DNA of 64,000 nt, taken from the NCBI RefSeq assembly GCF_002556635.1, contig NZ_MWMO01000017.1, positions 1-64,000 on the forward strand, in the 5' to 3' direction. The stretch comes from Novosphingobium sp. PC22D. Its GTDB lineage: Bacteria; Pseudomonadota; Alphaproteobacteria; Sphingomonadales; Sphingomonadaceae. The position numbers were made by a program, and so were the translations under genes. Positions within the stretch are counted from its first letter, which is position 1; each line of letters opens with the position of its first letter. Of this stretch, positions 57,151-64,000 are shown piece after piece. The notes below the pieces were generated by a model. It saw only the letters and a program-made list of their open reading frames with translations, was not told the origin of the DNA and searched no databases.

Positions 57151-57756
57151 ATGAAGCTGTTCATTAGCCCTGGTGCCTGTTCGCTCGCTCCGCATATCGC
57201 CCTGCGCGAAACCGGCGCCACTTTCGATGCGGTGAAGGTCGATCTGGCGACCCGCAAGGTCGAGACCGGAGACGATTTCCTGACGGTCAACCCGTCGGGC
57301 AAGGTTCCGGCGCTGACCCTCGACAGCGGCGAAACCCTGACCGAAAATCCCGCGATCCTGCTTTACATCGCCGACCAGAAGCCGGAAGCCGGCCTGGCGC
57401 CGCGCGACGGCACCATGGACCGGTACCGCCTGCTCAGCCGGCTGAGCTTCCTGGGTTCGGAGTTCCACAAGGCCTTCGTGCCCCTGTTTACGCCCGGCAC
57501 CAGCGATGAAGCCAAGGCAGCCGCTACGACCGCAGTCAAGAATCACTTGGCCGCGCTCGATAAGGATCTTGCCGGCAAAGAGCACTATGTGGGCGCCGAT
57601 TTTAGCGTGGCCGACATCTATCTGTTCGTGATACTGGGCTGGCCTGCCCATGTCGGAATCGACATGAGCGCCTATCCCGCGCTGGGCGCCTATTGCGGTC
57701 GGATTGCGCAAAGGCCAGCGGTGGGGGCGGCGCTGAAGGCTGAAGGGCTCATCTGA
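57151..57756 (+). CDS. bphK: glutathione S-transferase, beta class (BphK-like)
   Basis: This is a 201-residue GST with the beta-class Cys C10 in GACSLAPH, the GSH-contact NPSGKVPAL and TENPAILLYIAD, and a C-terminal helical domain with VGADFSVADIYLFV. BphK enzymes are found in bph/xyl operons and can dehalogenate ring-fission products or detoxify intermediates. AGAAGGAGA precedes the ATG at 57151. A hairpin follows its stop, so it is probably the last gene of the BenAB-like unit and not part of the xyl operon after it. Confidence 0.87.
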   Translation: MKLFISPGACSLAPHIALRETGATFDAVKVDLATRKVETGDDFLTVNPSGKVPALTLDSGETLTENPAILLYIADQKPEAGLAPRDGTMDRYRLLSRLSFLGSEFHKAFVPLFTPGTSDEAKAAATTAVKNHLAALDKDLAGKEHYVGADFSVADIYLFVILGWPAHVGIDMSAYPALGAYCGRIAQRPAVGAALKAEGLI

Positions 57757-57768
57757 TCGAAGAGCGCG

Positions 57769-57792
57769 GGGCGGCGGCGATTGCCGTCGCCC
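57769..57792 (+). terminator. hairpin between the GST gene and the meta-cleavage operon
   Basis: GGGCGGCGGC and GCCGTCGCCC pair over 10 bp (one G-U) around GATT, 12 bp past the GST stop. The sequence after it (57793-57809) is only mildly T-rich. It precedes the operator-like element at 57802, which supports a boundary between two transcripts here. Confidence 0.55.
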
Positions 57793-57801
57793 ACGTCGTT
57801 C

Positions 57802-57822
57802 TTCATTTGCAAATGCGTTTCA
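57802..57822. promoter_or_regulatory. candidate operator upstream of the meta-cleavage operon
   Basis: The 21 bases match those at 52334-52354 at 15 positions without a gap (TTCATT, AAT, CGTT and CA are kept). ATTTG and CAAAT arms at 57805 and 57821 form a dyad of their own. A TAGTGCAATGG lies just after. It is 103 bp before the hydrolase start. Confidence 0.42.
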
Positions 57823-57924
57823 AATAGTGCAATGGATGAGGCTGCTGGCGACAGAGACAGCGATTCGGCGTCCAGGTCCAGCCGAATGCAAAATCATCGA
57901 GGCGGGAAAGGATCGGAGGGCAGA

Positions 57925-58776
57925 ATGGCAGACGCGACTTTGGACACGACCCGTCCGGAGATTGGCAAGTCGCTGGTTGTCGGCGGAAGCTCGACCAATT
58001 ATCATGACATTGGCGAGGGCGATCCGGTGCTGCTGGTCCACGGATCGGGCCCCGGTGTGACAGCCTGGGCCAACTGGCGGCTGAATATGCCGATCCTCGC
58101 CGAGGATTTCCGGGTCATCGCGCCCGACATGTTCGGCTTCGGCTATTCGGACAGCAAGGGCCGGATCGAGGACAAGCAGGTCTGGGTCGATCAGCTCGCC
58201 GGCTTTCTCGACGGTCTGGGCATCGACAAGGTTTCGATCGTCGGCAATTCTTTCGGTGGCGGGATCACACTGGCGTTCATGATTGCCCACCCCGATCGGG
58301 TCGAGCGCGCCGTTCTGATGGGACCTGCAGGGCTCAACTTTCCGATTACCCCTGCGCTCGACAAGGTCTGGGGCTATGAACCCTCGGTCGAGGCGATGCG
58401 CGAATCGCTCAAGTACCTTGCCTGGGATCACAGCCGCCTGACCGAGGATCTGATTCAGTCGCGCTATGTCGCCAGCGCCCGGCCCGAAGCACATGAACCC
58501 TATCATGCAACGTTCGGCGGCGCCGACCGCCAGGCCAACGTGGCGATGCTCGCCAGCCGCGAAGAAGACATCGCCGCGATTGAGCACGAAACCCTGATTT
58601 TGCACGGTATTGCCGATCAGGTGATCCCGCTGGATTCGACCGTGCGCCTCGCCACGTTGTTGAAGCGGGCCGACCTCCACCTTTTTGCCGAATGTGGCCA
58701 CTGGGTCCAGATCGAGCGGATGGCGAGTTTCAATCGGACTGTCGCAGAGTTTTTTAAAAGTGGCCTCAAGGCCTGA
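57925..58776 (+). CDS. xylF: 2-hydroxymuconic semialdehyde / HOPDA-type hydrolase
   Basis: This is a 283-residue meta-cleavage-product hydrolase with the triad S109 (GNSFGG), D231 (GIADQVI) and H259 (CGHWVQIE), plus HGSGPGVTAWANW for the oxyanion region. It releases a carboxylic acid and 2-hydroxypenta-2,4-dienoate from ring-fission ketones. GGAGGG precedes the ATG at 57925. It heads the operon ending in xylK and provides the hydrolytic branch beside the dehydrogenase XylG. It differs strongly from the hydrolase at 21873 and probably serves monocyclic catechols. Confidence 0.88.
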   Translation: MADATLDTTRPEIGKSLVVGGSSTNYHDIGEGDPVLLVHGSGPGVTAWANWRLNMPILAEDFRVIAPDMFGFGYSDSKGRIEDKQVWVDQLAGFLDGLGIDKVSIVGNSFGGGITLAFMIAHPDRVERAVLMGPAGLNFPITPALDKVWGYEPSVEAMRESLKYLAWDHSRLTEDLIQSRYVASARPEAHEPYHATFGGADRQANVAMLASREEDIAAIEHETLILHGIADQVIPLDSTVRLATLLKRADLHLFAECGHWVQIERMASFNRTVAEFFKSGLKA

Positions 58777-58795
58777 TCGGAGAGGAGTAAACGTC

Positions 58796-59719
58796 ATGGC
58801 TCTAACAGGTGTCATTCGTCCTGGTTACGTGCAGCTCAGAGTTCTCGACCTGGACGAAGCCATTTCCCATTATCGGGATCGCATCGGCCTGAATCTTGTC
58901 AGCCGTGACGGCGACCGCGCTTTCTTCCAGGCCTTCGACGAGTTCGATCGCCATAGCATCATCCTGCGCGAGGCCGATCATCCCGGCATGGACGTCATGG
59001 GCTTCAAGGTCGCCAAGGATTCAGATCTCGATCACTTCGCGGAACGCCTGCTTGATTTCGGTGTGCATGTCGATGTGGTCCCGGCTGGCGAAGATCCAGG
59101 GGTTGGCCGCAAGATCAGGTTCAATACGCCCACACAGCATGTGTTCGAACTTTACGCCGAAATGGAACTTTCGGCCACCGGTCCGGCGACCAAGAACCCG
59201 GATGTTTGGGTGGTTGAGCCACGCGGGATGCGCGCTACCCGCTTCGATCACTGCGCGCTGAACGGCGTGGACATTGCGGCCTCGGCGAAGATCTTTGTCG
59301 ATGCGCTCGATTTCTCGGTGACCGAGGAATTGGTCGATGAGGGCAGCGGCACCCGCCTAGGCATTTTCTTGAGCTGCAGCAACAAGGCGCATGACGTCGC
59401 CTTCCTCCACTATCCCGAAGACGGCAAGATCCACCATACGTCGTTCAATCTGGAATCGTGGCACGACGTCGGTCACGCAGCCGACATTATCAGCCGCTAC
59501 GACATTTCGCTCGATATCGGGCCGACGCGTCACGGGATCACCCGCGGCCAGACGATCTACTTCTTCGATCCCTCGGGTAACCGCAACGAAACCTTCAGCG
59601 GCGGTTACATCTATTATCCCGACAATCCGCAGCGCATGTGGCAGGCAGAGAGCGCCGGCAAGGCGATCTTCTACTACGAAAAGGCGCTGAACGACCGCTT
59701 CATGACGGTGAACACCTGA
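58796..59719 (+). CDS. xylE: catechol 2,3-dioxygenase
   Basis: This is a 307-residue extradiol dioxygenase. Iron(II) ligands are H152 (FDHCAL), H214 (IHHTSF) and E265 (NRNETF), the same spacing as XylE (H153, H214, E265). It cleaves catechol or methylcatechol to 2-hydroxymuconic semialdehyde or ketone. GAGAGGAG lies just upstream of the ATG at 58796. It lies 19 nt after xylF. This gives the window two distinct ring-cleavage enzymes, BphC-type and XylE-type. Confidence 0.94.
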   Translation: MALTGVIRPGYVQLRVLDLDEAISHYRDRIGLNLVSRDGDRAFFQAFDEFDRHSIILREADHPGMDVMGFKVAKDSDLDHFAERLLDFGVHVDVVPAGEDPGVGRKIRFNTPTQHVFELYAEMELSATGPATKNPDVWVVEPRGMRATRFDHCALNGVDIAASAKIFVDALDFSVTEELVDEGSGTRLGIFLSCSNKAHDVAFLHYPEDGKIHHTSFNLESWHDVGHAADIISRYDISLDIGPTRHGITRGQTIYFFDPSGNRNETFSGGYIYYPDNPQRMWQAESAGKAIFYYEKALNDRFMTVNT

Positions 59720-59721
59720 TC

Positions 59722-60153
59722 ATGGACGGGGTGGTTTCGGTCCGGACGGTAGGCCACGAACTGGCGCTCAAGGCAGCGGCTGCCGCCGTTGCCATGGGTG
59801 CGGCGGCGGGCTGTCCGGTCGTTGCCGCGGTGGTCGGCGCCGGGGGAGATCTGGTCGCGTTCGTCCGCGCCAGCGGCTCCCCTTCGCCATCCGCAAAGAT
59901 CGCGCAAGATAAGGCTTACAGCGCCGCCAGCTTCCGCGTCCCGACGCCGGATCTCTATGCGATGGTTTCCGGCAATCCGGCCCTGCGCGACGGAATCGTC
60001 GCGCAGCCGGGATTAGCAATGTTCGGCGGCGGCCTGCCGATCGAAATCGCCGGTGTATTCGTCGGTGCGATCGGTGTTTCCGGCGGGAGCGAAGCGATGG
60101 ACGTCGAATACGCCAACGCCGGTCTCGCTGCGATCGGCGCAAGGCAATTCTGA
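59722..60153 (+). CDS. GlcG/HbpS-family (DUF336) heme-binding-like protein
   Basis: This 143-residue protein has the family pattern AAAAAVAMGAAAGCPVVAAVVGAGGDLVAFVRASG, KAYSAASFRVPT and the end FVGAIGVSGGSEAMD. Related proteins bind heme or act as sensors, and they are often found next to catechol 2,3-dioxygenase genes; their job there is not settled (iron site protection or reactivation, like XylT, has been suggested for neighbours, but this is not a ferredoxin). It begins 2 nt after the xylE stop, so coupling is certain by position. Confidence 0.83.
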   Translation: MDGVVSVRTVGHELALKAAAAAVAMGAAAGCPVVAAVVGAGGDLVAFVRASGSPSPSAKIAQDKAYSAASFRVPTPDLYAMVSGNPALRDGIVAQPGLAMFGGGLPIEIAGVFVGAIGVSGGSEAMDVEYANAGLAAIGARQF

Positions 60154-60192
60154 CGCACCATGGCCTCCGGCCAACTCAGGTATTATGCACCA

Positions 60193-61677
60193 ATGACCTC
60201 AACTTCCTCCTCTCCGGTCACCGAAACTATCCTGAACTTCATTGACGGTTCCTATCGCAAAGGTAGCGAGGGTAAGTCGTTTCCCAACGTCAATCCCGCC
60301 ACCGGTTCGCAGATCGGGCTCGTCCACGAAGCAAGCCAGGCCGACGTCGCAGACGCCGTGGCTGCGGCCAAGGCAGCGCTTACCGGGCCATGGGGCAAGA
60401 TGACCACGGCCGAGCGGGTCAAGCTGATCGCCGCCGTGGCGACCGAGATCGAACGCCGAGCGGATGATTTCCTGGCTGCCGAAGTGGCCGACACCGGCAA
60501 GCCGCGCCACGTTGCCTCGCACATCGACATTCCGCGCGGGGCCGCCAACTTCCGCATGTTCGCGGATGTCGTCTCGACAATGCCGGGCGAAAGCTTCAAC
60601 ACATCGACCCCCGATGGCGGCCAGGCGCTCAACTATACCGTGCGCAAGCCCAAGGGTGTGGTCGCGGTGGTCTGCCCGTGGAACTTCCCGCTGCTGCTGA
60701 TGACCTGGAAGGTTGGCCCGGCGCTGGCCTGCGGCAATACCGTGGTGGTCAAGCCGTCCGAGGAAACGCCTCGGACTGCTGCCCTGCTGGGTGAAGTAAT
60801 GAACGCGGTGGGCATGCCCAAGGGTGTCTACAACGTCGTCCACGGATTCGGTCCGGGTTCGGCCGGCGAATTCCTCACGTCCAACCCCGATGTCGATGCC
60901 ATCACCTTCACCGGCGAGACCGGCACCGGACAGGCGATCATGCAGAAGGCCGCGATCGGCGTTCGCGACATTTCGTTCGAACTCGGTGGCAAGAACCCGG
61001 CGATTGTGTTCGCCGATGCCGACCTCGACAAGGCGGTCGAGGGTCTGTCGCGCTCGGTCTTCCTGAACACGGGGCAGGTCTGCCTCGGAACCGAGCGGGT
61101 CTATGTCGAACGACCGATCTTCGACGCCTTCGTGGCGCGGATGGCGGCGGCGGCGCAGGGCTTCAAGCCGGGCGTGACCGGTGATCGCGCCTATCTCGGC
61201 CCGCTGATCAGCGCCGAGCACCGCGAGAAAGTGCTGGGTTACTATCGCCGTGCGGTCGAGGACGGGGCCACCGTGGTCACCGGCGGCGGCGTTCCCGAAA
61301 TCTCGGGTGCGGAAGCCGGTGGGTTCTTCGTGGAACCGACGCTGTGGATCGACGTCGCCCACGGCGATACCGTGATGCGCGAGGAAATCTTCGGACCGTG
61401 CTGCGGTATCGTGCCGTTCGACAGCGAGGACGAGGTGATCGCACTTGCAAACGATACGGTTTACGGCCTGTGCGCCTCGATCTGGACCGAAAACATGTCC
61501 CGCGGACACCGCGTGGCGGCGGCGATGGACGTGGGGGTGTGCTGGGTCAATTCCTGGTTCCTGCGCGATCTGCGCACGGCTTTCGGCGGGTCCGGCCATT
61601 CCGGCATCGGCCGGGAAGGCGGGGTGCACAGCCTCGAATTCTACACCGAGATCACCAACATTTGCGTGAAGCTGTAA
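60193..61677 (+). CDS. xylG: 2-hydroxymuconic semialdehyde dehydrogenase
   Basis: This is a 494-residue ALDH of the XylG/DmpC group. It has CPWNFPLLLMTWKVGPALACGN, Glu in ELGGKNPAIVF, catalytic Cys in NTGQVCLGTERVYV and NSWFLRDLRTAFGGSGHSGIGREGG, whose WFLRDLRT(A/P)FGG form is typical of this family. It sends the semialdehyde into the oxalocrotonate branch. Start choice is uncertain: ATG 60193 or the in-frame ATG 60160, neither with a strong ribosome site. The 4-oxalocrotonate isomerase and decarboxylase needed next are not in the window and may lie downstream. Confidence 0.92.
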   Translation: MTSTSSSPVTETILNFIDGSYRKGSEGKSFPNVNPATGSQIGLVHEASQADVADAVAAAKAALTGPWGKMTTAERVKLIAAVATEIERRADDFLAAEVADTGKPRHVASHIDIPRGAANFRMFADVVSTMPGESFNTSTPDGGQALNYTVRKPKGVVAVVCPWNFPLLLMTWKVGPALACGNTVVVKPSEETPRTAALLGEVMNAVGMPKGVYNVVHGFGPGSAGEFLTSNPDVDAITFTGETGTGQAIMQKAAIGVRDISFELGGKNPAIVFADADLDKAVEGLSRSVFLNTGQVCLGTERVYVERPIFDAFVARMAAAAQGFKPGVTGDRAYLGPLISAEHREKVLGYYRRAVEDGATVVTGGGVPEISGAEAGGFFVEPTLWIDVAHGDTVMREEIFGPCCGIVPFDSEDEVIALANDTVYGLCASIWTENMSRGHRVAAAMDVGVCWVNSWFLRDLRTAFGGSGHSGIGREGGVHSLEFYTEITNICVKL

Positions 61678-61681
61678 GACG

Positions 61682-62476
61682 ATGACAATTGACTCCAAGA
61701 CTATCGAACAAGCGGCCTTGGCCCTGCGCGGCGCGGCCGAAACGGGGAAGCCTGTCAGCCCGATCCGCGACCTGATTTCGGCTGGTGGCGTCGAAGCCGC
61801 CTATGCCGTGCAGGAAGCCAACACCAAGCACTACCTCGCCAATGGACGGCGCCTGGTCGGCCGCAAGATCGGGTTGACCTCGATCGCGGTCCAGCGCCAG
61901 CTTGGGGTGGATCAGCCCGACTATGGGATGCTGTTCGCTGACATGGACGTGCCGGAAGGCATCCCGGTGTCGCTCGACCAGGTGATCCAGCCCAAGGTTG
62001 AGGCCGAGATTGCGATCGTCGTTGGGCGGGATTTGCCCCACCCCGACATGACGACCGCCGAAATGATTCGCGCGGTCGAATATGTCGTTCCGGCAATCGA
62101 GATCGTGGACAGCCGCGTCGCAAACTGGGACATCAAGATCTGGGACACGATCGCCGATAATGCCTCGAGCGGGCTGTTCGTGCTCGGCGCGGTGCCGCGC
62201 AAGCTCGACGGGCTCGATCTGCGCAGCTGCGGCATGGTCATGGAAGCCAAGGGTGAGCCGATTTCGGTCGGTGCCGGGATCGCCTGTCTGGGCAGCCCGA
62301 TCACCGCCTCGCTGTGGCTGGCGCGGGTGATGGCCAAAGCGGGGCGTCCGTTACTCGAAGGCGATGTAATCCTGTCGGGCGCGCTCGGGCCGATGGCCGG
62401 GGTTGCACGCGGCGATGTGGTCGAAGCCCGGATCAACGGACTCGGAACGGTCCGCGCCGCGTTCGCCGCTGACTGA
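61682..62476 (+). CDS. xylJ: 2-keto-4-pentenoate (2-hydroxypenta-2,4-dienoate) hydratase
   Basis: This 264-residue hydratase has GRKIGLTSIAVQRQLGVDQPDYG, IQPKVEAEIAIVVG (metal-binding Glu residues) and VVPAIEIVDSRVANWDIKI. These are the XylJ/DmpE/BphE forms. It converts 2-hydroxypentadienoate to 4-hydroxy-2-oxovalerate. It starts 4 nt after the xylG stop. The paralogue at 20900 is of HpaH type, so the two serve different lower pathways. Confidence 0.92.
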   Translation: MTIDSKTIEQAALALRGAAETGKPVSPIRDLISAGGVEAAYAVQEANTKHYLANGRRLVGRKIGLTSIAVQRQLGVDQPDYGMLFADMDVPEGIPVSLDQVIQPKVEAEIAIVVGRDLPHPDMTTAEMIRAVEYVVPAIEIVDSRVANWDIKIWDTIADNASSGLFVLGAVPRKLDGLDLRSCGMVMEAKGEPISVGAGIACLGSPITASLWLARVMAKAGRPLLEGDVILSGALGPMAGVARGDVVEARINGLGTVRAAFAAD

Positions 62477-62498
62477 ATTCAAATTGGAGGCTGGTCAA

Positions 62499-63437
62499 AT
62501 GGCCAAGATGAAGTGCGCAATTATCGGCTCCGGCAATATCGGGACCGACCTGATGATCAAGCTGCTCAAGGGTTCGGATACACTGGAGCTAGCGGCGGTT
62601 GTCGGGATCGATCCGGCCTCCGAAGGGCTGGCGATGGCCAGCGAACGCGGCGTCCCGACGACCCACGAAGGAATCGAGGGCCTGTGCCGGATGCCGCAAT
62701 ATGCCGATATCGGCATCGCCTTCGATGCGACCTCGGCCTATGCGCACAAGGCGCACGACGAAATCCTCGCCCGTGACGGCAAGCTGATGGTCGACCTTAC
62801 CCCGGCCGCGATCGGCCCGGCGACCATTCCCCCGGTCAACCCGGCGGTCGATGCCGCGGTGCGCAACATCAACATGGTGACCTGTGGCGGGCAGGCGACG
62901 ATCCCGATCGTCGCGGCGGTCTCGCAGGTCGCCAAGGTGCACTACGCCGAAATCGTCGCGTCGGTTTCGTCGCGCTCCGCCGGTCCCGGCACCCGTGCCA
63001 ACATTGATGAGTTCACCCGCACAACGGCGCGGGCGATCGAAACTGTCGGCGGCGCGGCCAAGGGCCGGGCTGTGATCATCCTTAATCCCGCCGAACCGCC
63101 GATGATCATGCGTGATACGATCTTCACGCTGTCGGAAATGGTCGATGAGGACAAGGTGCGCGATTCGGTCCTGGCTATGATTGCAAGGGTGCAGTCGTAC
63201 GTGCCGGGCTACCGGCTCAAGCAGGAAGTACAGTTCGAACGCTTCGGTTCGAACCGGCCGCTCAATATCCCCGGCTACGGTGAATTCGAAGGACTCAAGA
63301 CCAGCGTGTTCCTCGAGGTCGAGGGCGCGGGCGATTATCTGCCCAACTATTCCGGCAACCTCGACATCATGACCGCTGCCGCCAAGGCGGCAGGCGAGAG
63401 CCTGGCCAAGACTCATATGGAAAAGACTGCAGCATGA
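62499..63437 (+). CDS. xylQ: acetaldehyde dehydrogenase (acylating)
   Basis: This is a 312-residue CoA-acylating dehydrogenase: cofactor motif IIGSGNIGTDL, catalytic Cys C129 in NMVTCGGQATIP and SRSAGPGTRANIDEFT. It takes acetaldehyde or propanal channelled from the partner aldolase and makes acetyl- or propionyl-CoA. GGAGG lies 8 nt before the ATG at 62499. The stop overlaps the aldolase start (ATGA), in keeping with the tight heterotetramer of DmpFG/BphIJ. Propionyl-CoA would be formed from methylcatechols. Confidence 0.94.
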   Translation: MAKMKCAIIGSGNIGTDLMIKLLKGSDTLELAAVVGIDPASEGLAMASERGVPTTHEGIEGLCRMPQYADIGIAFDATSAYAHKAHDEILARDGKLMVDLTPAAIGPATIPPVNPAVDAAVRNINMVTCGGQATIPIVAAVSQVAKVHYAEIVASVSSRSAGPGTRANIDEFTRTTARAIETVGGAAKGRAVIILNPAEPPMIMRDTIFTLSEMVDEDKVRDSVLAMIARVQSYVPGYRLKQEVQFERFGSNRPLNIPGYGEFEGLKTSVFLEVEGAGDYLPNYSGNLDIMTAAAKAAGESLAKTHMEKTAA

Positions 63438-64000
63438 CCTTTGATCCAACATCTGATCGGCTCTACATCCAGGACGTGACCTTGCGCGACGGGATGCACG
63501 CCATCCTGCATATGTATGGCACCGACAGCGTCCGCACGATCGCTAAGGCGCTTGACGAGGCAGGGGTGGATGCGATCGAGGTCTCGCACGGCGATGGCCT
63601 GAACGGTTCGACCTTCAATTACGGATTTGGCGCCCATACCGACTGGGACTGGATCGAGGCTGCCGCCGACGTAATCAAGAACGCGGTGCTGACAACGCTT
63701 CTGGTGCCCGGTATCGGCACCGCCGAAGAACTCAAGCGGGCCTATTCGATGGGAGTGCGCTCGGTCAGGGTCGCGACCCACTGCACCGAGGCCGACGTCG
63801 GCAAGCAGCACATCGGCATCGCGCGCGATCTGGGCATGGACGTATCGGGCTTCCTGATGATGAGCCACATGATCGAGCCCGAGGCGCTCGCCCAGCAGGC
63901 GCTGCTGATGGAAAGCTATGGCGCGCATTGCGTCTATGTCACCGACAGCGGCGGGGCGCTCGACATGGATGGCGTGATTGCACGTCTCCAAGCCTATGAC
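63434..64000 (+). CDS. xylK: 4-hydroxy-2-oxovalerate aldolase, 3'-truncated by window edge
   Basis: The first 189 codons of the DmpG/BphI-type aldolase are present. LYIQDVTLRDGMHAI contains the metal-binding Asp and active-site Arg, followed by VDAIEVSHGDGLNGSTFNYGFG and GVRSVRVATHCTEAD. It cleaves 4-hydroxy-2-oxovalerate to pyruvate and acetaldehyde, which tunnels to XylQ. The frame is still open at base 64000; the remaining metal-binding His-x-His lies beyond. The start overlaps the xylQ stop by 4 nt. Confidence 0.93.
   Translation, partial: MTFDPTSDRLYIQDVTLRDGMHAILHMYGTDSVRTIAKALDEAGVDAIEVSHGDGLNGSTFNYGFGAHTDWDWIEAAADVIKNAVLTTLLVPGIGTAEELKRAYSMGVRSVRVATHCTEADVGKQHIGIARDLGMDVSGFLMMSHMIEPEALAQQALLMESYGAHCVYVTDSGGALDMDGVIARLQAYD

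Overview
The window reads as a catabolic region of a sphingomonad-type alphaproteobacterium (Novosphingobium/Sphingobium-like). This is an inference from family content: several Rieske oxygenase alpha/beta pairs sharing few electron-transfer genes, xyl/bph/nah-type meta-cleavage genes scattered over several operons, TonB-dependent receptors beside aromatic oxygenases, and GC-rich coding with many ATGA overlaps. I saw no rRNA, tRNA, CRISPR array or phage gene. One IS3-family element enters at the left edge, and the last gene runs off the right edge.

Layout. 1-471: IS3 right end. 659-3501 (minus): propionyl-CoA synthetase and an EamA exporter. 3638-13309 (plus): a naphthalene-dioxygenase-type Rieske alpha/beta pair, Zn-alcohol dehydrogenase, pyruvate phosphate dikinase, DapA-like aldolase, PanE-like reductase, tartrate/malate-dehydrogenase-like enzyme, DUF1330 protein and BphX-like membrane protein. 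13295-16543 (minus): second PanE-like reductase, LLM flavin monooxygenase and a fatty-acid-desaturase-family membrane enzyme. 16737-18921 (plus): IclR regulator (the only regulator seen) and an MFS transporter. 18931-21715 (minus): CoA-transferase, HpaI-type aldolase and HpaH-type hydratase, divergent from a meta-cleavage-product hydrolase at 21873.

22751-32543 (plus): a beta-oxidation island with a TIGR02444 protein, MFE-2-type SDR, three acyl-CoA dehydrogenases (one methylsuccinyl-CoA dehydrogenase-like, one with Gln at the usual catalytic Glu), CoA-transferase, thiolase and two hot-dog hydratases. It faces glutaryl-CoA dehydrogenase on the minus strand. 34240-42042 (minus): an eight-gene unit combining two 4-cresol-dehydrogenase/vanillyl-alcohol-oxidase-family flavoproteins, a lipoprotein cytochrome c, a Tat-signal protein, an aldehyde dehydrogenase and a complete UbiX/UbiD/VdcD-type hydroxyarylic acid decarboxylase. 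42200-52179 (minus): succinate-semialdehyde dehydrogenase, two TonB receptors, NahD-like isomerase, salicylate/anthranilate-type oxygenase alpha/beta, Rieske ferredoxin and BphC. 52446-57756 (plus): BenAB-like oxygenase, PdxA-family dehydrogenase, a second salicylate/anthranilate-type oxygenase and a BphK-type GST. 57925-64000 (plus): meta-cleavage operon xylF-E-(GlcG/HbpS)-G-J-Q-K.

How it fits together (inference). Oxygenases convert bicyclic or monocyclic aromatics and aromatic acids to catechols. BphC and XylE cleave these, and two parallel lower pathways (hydrolase/HpaH/HpaI plus GabD, and XylF/G/J/K/Q) yield pyruvate, succinate semialdehyde, acetyl-CoA or propionyl-CoA. The 4-alkylphenol unit would deliver a hydroxybenzoate whose decarboxylation gives a phenol or catechol. 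A related inverted-repeat element, core GTGCA-N3-CG-TTGCA, lies in two start-proximal regions (3567, 52340), with related versions near 21752 and 57802, suggesting one regulon. The strongest leads for something undescribed are the alkylphenol/decarboxylase operon with a degenerate second flavoprotein and a Tat-signal partner, and the dioxygenase-PPDK-DapA-PanE operon.
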